Of a DNA stretch of 64,000 nt, positions 57,424-64,000 are shown piece after piece. Positions within the stretch are counted from its first letter, which is position 1. Each line of letters begins with the position of its first letter. Source of the DNA: Rana temporaria (Eukaryota > Chordata > Amphibia > Anura > Ranidae); the NCBI RefSeq assembly GCF_905171775.1, contig NC_053491.1, forward strand, positions 133,918,483 through 133,982,482, given 5' to 3'. A program made the position numbers and the translations under genes. Under the pieces are notes generated by a model. It did no database searches. It worked only from the letters and a program-made list of their open reading frames with translations, and was not told where the DNA came from.

Positions 57424-59796
57424 TTAATGTTTTACTTCTTTCTTTTGCCCTACACTCTAAGAAACGGTTAATTAATATACTGTGTTTAGTAAAAAAAAGA
57501 AAAAAATCATAAGGGACATTACTTACTATCTTATTATCAGTGTGACATATACCTTGTGCTGCTGGCTTCTGTTTTATGTAAATCTTTCTTCTTCCAATAT
57601 TCCCCCTGTGTATCATTTCATTATGGCAGGGGTTAATAGAGATGCACTACCCATACTGCACTTAAATCGCAAGCAGTGTTATCAACTCTGCCAAGATCTC
57701 TCTGTGGGCTACAGAACATTTCCCCTACATTGTGTAAATGAGGTGAGAAGAAGGTATTTTGTAGTTGAAATCAGGAGTGAGCAGTCTAAGGTGACAATGC
57801 TCCTTTTCCAGAAATACAGCGCAATTAGTAAGCATTGATACTCTAGAACAGGAAGTATGTCGCTGGCAGGATCACCAAATTAAAATATCAATTGCTTTGC
57901 CCACCTTGGTTAGTTGCTTCGACATAGCAACATTGAGCACTTCCAGGATCACGGTAGTGAACATTTTCTCTCATTTAAAACCAAGGCTGCAGGTTCTGCT
58001 CTCTCCCTAGAGAGAGTGTGTGTTCCTTTGATGCTGGGAGAGTGTACTCATAGTCCTAACATCCTAACAATTATTTAGGGTAGAAAATGCAAACAGTACA
58101 CCAGGCTTTGGGGGTGTTTCTGATGGCCTACAGGTACTGAAATTGCATTACCAATATATTCTATTTAAACTTAGCCTTTAAATGAAATATTATTAGCTTG
58201 GGTTGAGTAGAAAGTGGAAGGACGCGAAGTCATTTGGACACCTTGTCTACAACATACCGTATGAGCCCTTCATATCCCTTTGAATATTTTATTGTGTTTT
58301 CATAAGGTATAACGAAGGTCATAAGAATAGTACCATTCATATTAGTGCAATACAATGAAAATAATAAAATACAAAAACTCAGTTATAACTATGCGTCTCT
58401 CATGAAGTATATAGAACCAAATGTAAGAAGTATTCCTTAGTGTAACATTCCAGTTATCATTACAAGTTAGTGATGTTATTCTCCTATCAATAATAACAAT
58501 CATGATAGGAGAATATAAAAGGTAATATTTAGTTATAGTGAAAATGGATGAAGATAGTGTTTGCTCGATATAGCGGGTCAAATAACCTAAAATAGTTAAG
58601 ATAAATTAATTAACTATTCCAGGGCCAGGTTCCTACTAATTGTCTTGGTGTTATCTGGAGATTAAGTTATATTCCTAACTATCTCAGATGACCTTTTTTT
58701 TTTTAATTGGTTAAACTTGTTTGTAAGAAACATAAAGGATAACTAAACCAGTTTGAGGTATGGGAACAATAGAGTGGAGAATGAGGAATATTTCCAAAGA
58801 GGAAATTTCTAGGGCAAACTCCCTCAAAGAGACAACAATGTTGTATCTAAACCCGGAGGTAGGAAATGCTCAAACCATGGTCTCCACAAGGCTTCATATT
58901 TGAATTTATTTTCAAGAAAGATTGCTTCTGTTTTTGCATGAATCGTGGATTGAGTAATCCTGTTTTTGACTGATACAATATACAGTGAGTCAGATTTCCA
59001 TGTTGTCACAATAGTCTACTTTGCTGCTGTGGTTTTGAAGAGCATTAGTTTAATTGACGATGAAATAGGGTGTGGAGTTTGCTGTTCAGGAGTGTCATAG
59101 TTGGATCAGGCGGTAGAAGGTTTTGCGATCGCAGCACTGCCCTCACCAAGCCAGTCCACCACGACTGCTTAAGGTACTGTCACAGTGAGGAACACGCTTT
59201 GCAGTTGTTCCATCTATGCAAGGAGATGTCTAGATAATTTTTCATCTAATCATGTATTATTATTAAATCGACACATCCTTTTTTTCATTGAACGTTTTAA
59301 TTATTTGACTGTTTGTCCTTTCAAGACTGTCCCGATCAGCGCTTTCAATTGTGGTTGCTCCTGAATGTTTTTACTTGTATTCACACCCCTCCTGGTGTGC
59401 TCATGCGCACAGCTGCTCTTTTTCTGCTCTTGCAGGACATTAACAAGGTTCTATAGATGTCCCAGTTTCCTGGTGCCAGACTGTTTTTGTCTGTTTAATA
59501 CATAAGATTGAGTCTATACTAGTCACACAACTCATTGTTTAGCTCTGATGCAAAATCCTTCCCATTTCTTTCTAATGTTACTGTAGTTTTAAAGATAAGT
59601 ATGATATACATTGTTTTTTCCTGTATTGTGGAATATGTGAGTTTCAGAGAGATTAGCTTTGTTATATTTGTGTACAAATGCAAAAAAAAAAAGAAAACAA
59701 GAAAACAAGAAAACACCTTTCCAACACTGTGCAGATAGTATAAACATTATGTTCTGCTTACAAAAAAAAATGCTTATTTAGCCCAAAAAAACTCTT
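57424..59796. other. Unassigned non-coding DNA
   Basis: A 118-codon frame at 57482-57838 starts in A-rich sequence and has no recognised family. The rest is AT-rich without identifiable elements. Confidence 0.4.
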
Positions 59797-60070
59797 AGGC
59801 CCCGTACACACGACCAGTTTCCTCGGCAGAATTCAGCTTCCGACCGAGTTTCTGGCTGAATTCTGCCAAGGAAACTGGTCGTGTGTACACTTTCGGCCGA
59901 GGAAGCCGACGAGGAGCTCGACGAGGAGATAGAGAACATGTTCTCTATTTCCTCGTTGTTCTATGGGAGCTCTCGTCCCGCCGAGCTCCTCGGCGGCTTC
60001 AGGGCTGAACTGGCCGAGGAACTCGATGTGTTTGGCACGTCGAGTTCCTCGGCCGTGTGTACGAGGCCTC
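59797..60070. mobile_element. Foldback element of the GTACACACGACC family, copy v
   Basis: Starts AGGCCCCGTACACACGACC and ends GTGTGTACGAGGCCT. Inner arms use GAGGAA and CTCGGC words (GCCGAGGAAGCCGACGAGGA and complements), with a central AGAGAACATGTTCTCT palindrome at about 59930-59945. ACTCTT lies at 59791-59796 and again at 60071-60076, a possible target duplication. Confidence 0.85.
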
Positions 60071-61399
60071 ACTCTTCGCTTTGAACTACGACCTACAGCT
60101 CCCTACAGGCAAAACTAGTGAAAATGTAGCCTAGTTATGCATTAAGTTAACATTGCCATAGCTGACAAACAAAATATGTTAAGTCTGTGCAGTGCTTAGT
60201 CTTCACCAGTGGCCCCTGCAAGGAAAATTGGCCTTTACTGTATGACACTCCCAAGCTCCCAGATTACATCTCTTTAACTTGCCCAAGGCATGTGGCCTGA
60301 AAGGCAATAGTATGGTCTTCAGGAGAGGTGGCTGACTGATGAAGCACTTCAGGATGGAGAGGTGGCTGACTGATGAACTGGATTTAGAGAAGAGGAAGGG
60401 TTGTAACCAGAATAGCGAGTCCACAGAAAATTAGAGGAAGCTGCTGGTTTCTTATATCCATCTAGGATGATCAGTATGCAAAACTGAAATACTGTAAAGG
60501 GCTTTTAAATCATATAGTTTCTCAAAGCAGTGCTTGTATAGGAACAGTAGATGGTGTGCAACAGTTTTGTATATCATAATTACTTTTATAAATTGTAATC
60601 ATATCCTTTACTTACAGTATATATACTATAAGTTACACTAAAAAGACATTAGTCACGTATTATGTTATACAGTAAGAGTTAATAGTGTTGCTTAGTATGT
60701 GTAGAAGTGCATTACATGTTGATGATTTTTATTTTATTTGTTTGCCATTTTCAGTCATGTTATTTTTATATACCAGCAATAAATTGTCTATTTGCAGCTT
60801 TTTTAAACTTCAAAATTAAAAACTTCCAAACCATCCTGCTGTGGGAAAAAAATAATTTATAAAAGTATTGTACCCTATTTGAAGTGACCGTGTGTGTGTT
60901 TTTCTTGCCACTCATTTTTCAACCATTGACTCATCTTTGACAGGTAATACAGACTAGGGAACAAGGTGATCCCAGTAAAAGAACAGTTCAGATTATTTCG
61001 TGGTTTCAACGACAGTACGGGCTTAAAGAAATTTTAATACAGAAAACATTGTCTGTCTGCCACTGGTTGAAATGAGAGGTGTGCTTGACTAGTTCAGGGT
61101 GATGAGTATAACATCTGACATCCTGTTCAAAAGCTGAAGGAAAGCAGGTAATGAAATCCTAAATTAGAATGGCTATCCAACCCAGCTTATAGAATGGTTA
61201 AAAGAAAATGTAGGGGTTGACATTTGGACATTTGGAAAATTATATAGCGATTTAGAAAGCTAAATTGTAATCATTGTAACTTAGGCAATTTTATTAATAA
61301 AATAGAACAGTTCAGTTATGAATTTAATTCCATAGCATAGGGATAATCTTAAATATATATCATTGAGATAAATCGCTGCTTTCAGTCCATGCAAGCCTA

Positions 61400-61400
<1 letters not shown>
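60071..61400. other. Unassigned non-coding DNA
   Basis: No gene recognised. Confidence 0.4.

Positions 61401-61467
<67 letters not shown>
61401..61467. repeat. (TA)n microsatellite
   Basis: About 33 TA repeats just before the Tc1 fragment. Confidence 0.95.
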
Positions 61468-61468
<1 letters not shown>

Positions 61469-61483
61469 GTTGTAATTAAAAAC

Positions 61484-62180
61484 TCAGCTAGAATATCTAC
61501 AACACTCTTTCACACTGTAGCTGTGCACTAGCAGGATGGTAAAAACAGTCCTGCTAGCCGCATCTTTGGAGCGGTGGAGGAGCGATGTGTATACCGCTCC
61601 TCCACCGCTCCCTCCACCGCTCCCACCCATTGAAATCAATGGGACACTGCGGCTATACTTCCAGCAATGCTTTGCAACGGTTTTTAACCCTTTCTCGGCC
61701 GAATAGCGATGCGAAAAGTGCTCCAGCCCCTTCAAGTTGGATGGTTTGCGCTTGTGAACAGCAATCTTTAAGTCTGACCACAATTTTTTTTTTGGATTGA
61801 GGTCTGGGCTTTGACTAGGCCATTCTAACACATTTAGGTTTCCCCTTAAACCACTCAAATGTTGCTTTACCAGTGTGTTTGGGGTCATTGTCCTACTGGA
61901 AAGTGAACCTCCGTCCTAGCCTCAAATCACACACAGAGTGGTACAGGTATTTAGCACTATACATCTTTCCCTCAACTCTGACCAGTTTCACAGTCCCGAC
62001 TGCTGAAAAACATCCCCACAGCATGATGCTGCCACCACCATGTTTGGGGATGGAGTTCATGGGTGAAGTGATGTGTTGGGTTTGCGAAAGACATAGCGTT
62101 TCTTTGATGGCCAAAAAGTTACATTTTTGTCTCATTAGACCCCAGAGCACCTTCCTCCATACATTTTGGGAGTCTCCCAA
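61484..62180 (-). pseudogene. Dead Tc1-like transposase fragment
   Basis: Minus strand, two frames. 62180-61893 holds NVWRKVLWGLMRQKCNF and HGGGSIMLWGCFSAVGT; 61888-61484 holds LNVLEWPSQSPDLNP and LWSDLKIAVHKRKPSNL. Where Tc1 enzymes have a catalytic Glu (NPIENLW) this copy has Lys (NPKKKLW). The DNDPKH aspartate is lost at the frame break near 61890, where only DPNT-like remnants remain. The C-terminus is cut by another repeat (61553-61690: a GGAGCGGTGGAGG hairpin). No terminal repeats were found. Confidence 0.85.
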
Positions 62181-63347
62181 ATGCCTTTTTGCAAACTCAA
62201 TTTTTTTTAATATAGTATTACAGTGAGCCCAGATTGAGCTTGGAGGAAGTGTGTTGAATGATACTGACCATAAATGATCTCAGAAGCTTGGTGGCATCCC
62301 ATGGCAGGGGGCAAATACTGCAGGGAACAGCTCCAGATTGAAGGTGAGTATTACAGAAAAAGCTGCTTTTATTTATGTTTTCCTTTCAATCATGTCTATG
62401 GTTACCTTTGCTTGCAAAATCCTAAACAAGGACTGCTGCAATTATAAATTGCTGGAGTTATTATTAGTAGTAAAGTTTTGGGTAAGATTTTGTTCATTCA
62501 AAACAGGTTGTTTTGCTTCGATTTAAATGTGTCTTAGTAGTGCCAGTTTAAAATAGACATTAATATGCACTGTAGTTTGTCGATACTTCCCTGGCAAACC
62601 TGGAAATAAGATAGCAATCTAAGACTGACTACCTCTAATTTGATCACAATGTTCACTCAATAATCTCCATCTTTTGAAATCAGCATGCTTTCTCATCCAT
62701 TTGCACATCAGGCAAATTCAGTGTATGCATGAAATATCAAGTGCAGTGAGTAGTCAGAAAACCATATGTTTAGTCATCTTTCAGTTATGCCCATGTTATA
62801 TATTATGACAAAAGAGTTTCCAAAGCCTGACTGAATTGCTTGTTCAGCTGTGTTTCAGGTGATGTTCAATTGTCTTGCACAGTGGTGTTCCTATGGTATA
62901 AGGTTGAAATATTTAAACATTTACATATTCTGGTCTAGGGATTATATTATGATTTTTCTTTTATTGACATTGACATGGTATGTATAAAATATTATTGTTC
63001 CCTGATTGGGAAGCAGGACTTATACCACAATATATTGTCTCAACATTTGTCTCTCTTATATGTACTGAGTTATTTTGATTCCTTGAGTTTGGAAAATGTT
63101 TGATAGCCAATGGGCTCATTCTATAAAAAAAATAACAATGTGTCATATAAAGTAAACTTAGTATACTGATACAAAGGATAACTCTCAAAAATGCAGACAC
63201 ATCTCAAGTGATCCTTACTCTATATATTATAGATACAAATATGTTATAGCGCAAGCCAAGAAATAAGCCAGTAGACTGTAGAGTGGTGAAGTCCTAGCTG
63301 AATAGTTCATAATGCGGTATAAATGAGGTATAGCAGCTTCAAAGGAC
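62181..63347. other. Unassigned non-coding DNA
   Basis: Nothing recognised. 63200-63347 and 63763-64000 may be one AT-rich repeat divided by the foldback element. Confidence 0.4.
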
Positions 63348-63762
63348 TTAGGCCACGTACACGCGATCGGTCCATCCGATGAGAATGGTCTGATGGACCG
63401 TTTTCATCGGTGCAAACCGATCGTGTGTGGGCCCCATCAGTTAGTTATCCTTTGGTCCAAAAAATAGGAACTTGCTTTAAAATTGAACCAATGGACGCCT
63501 AACCAATAAGTCAAAACCAATCGTTAGTATGCAAAAGCATTGGTTAAAAACCTGTGCATGCTCAGAATCAAGTCGATGCATGCTTGGAAGCATTGAACTT
63601 CATTTTTTTCAGCACATCGTTGTGTTTTACGTCACCACGTTCTGACACGATCGGTTATTTAACCTATGATGTGTAGGCACATCAGACCATCAGTCAACCT
63701 CATCGGTTAACCTCCTTCGGACCGTTCTCATCGGATGGACTGATCGTGTTTACGCGGCCTAA
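63348..63762. mobile_element. Foldback element of the GTACACACGACC family, copy vi
   Basis: Starts TTAGGCCACGTACACGCGAT and ends GTTTACGCGGCCTAA. Inner arms use CCATCCGATGAGAACGG words. The core at 63545-63650 has GCATGCTCAGAATCAAG, GGAAGCATTGAACTTC and TTACGTCACCACG, shared with copies ii and iii. Right-hand inner arm CCGTTCTCATCGGATGGAC is the complement of the left. Confidence 0.87.
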
Positions 63763-64000
63763 GTGTAGCTCCTTATCAGATAGAAGGGATGTCTGTAGTA
63801 TTGTAAAGGAGACACAAGACGGTGCTTCTAAGTGCAGGAAATGTAAAAAATAAATAGTAAAAATTGCTACATGAAGTAGGAAAAAAAGTGCATATCAATA
63901 TTAAAAGCCATCATTCATGAGGATCTGGGTCTTCTGAAGCAGATGGGAGCAACACCGCCAGTGTTAGGTGATACATGAGCACAAAACCAGAAAATTACAT

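Overview
The window reads as non-coding chromosomal DNA of a vertebrate, most likely an anuran amphibian and plausibly a ranid frog. The grounds are its mix of repeat families: three Tc1-like transposons, an EN+ Penelope-like retroelement, L1-like and L2-like LINE 3' ends, many short TTAA-flanked and TA-flanked DNA elements, and long (TA)n arrays. The species call is inference. There are no prokaryotic genes or operons and no tRNA or rRNA genes, and only one short stretch looks like host coding sequence: a 130-bp candidate internal exon at 24787-24916 (+) with good splice sites. The window is probably intron or intergenic DNA of a large gene.

Layout. 0-10 kb: a TTAA element (216-1087), a decayed Tc1 with a nested MITE (1195-2043), a palindrome around (AT)n, a minisatellite (4079-4452), two further Tc1-like elements (5644-6608 and 6831-8433) and a foldback element (9626-10004). 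12-20 kb: MITEs, a TTAA element split by a TA-flanked element carrying a minisatellite, and Penelope-tail-like inverted segments. 20-35 kb: deletion derivatives and one complete copy (31571-34067) of an unusual 2.5-kb palindromic element, an L1-like insertion inside a foldback element, the candidate exon, and an L2-like tail. 36-41 kb: a TTAA element split by a 3.85-kb Penelope-like element with RT and GIY-YIG domains. 43.3-48 kb: a composite hairpin-ended repeat holding about 2 kb of a 17-bp minisatellite. 50-64 kb: an L2-like LINE end, another Penelope-like tail, a second large palindrome (52372-54614), more TTAA and foldback elements and a dead Tc1 fragment.

How the parts relate. Nothing here forms a working pathway. 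The parts are mobile elements at different stages of decay, many nested, so relative ages can be read: Tc1 before MITE (1.2-2.0 kb), TTAA element before TA element (14.2-15.9 kb), foldback element before L1 (22.2-24.4 kb), TTAA element before Penelope (36.1-41.1 kb). The best candidates for something undescribed are the palindromic element, whose arms carry mirrored TATA/ORF/AATAAA units but whose two tips differ; the foldback family, which shares outer termini and a central core but has different inner arms in each copy; and hammerhead-ribozyme-like remnants in the Penelope tails.
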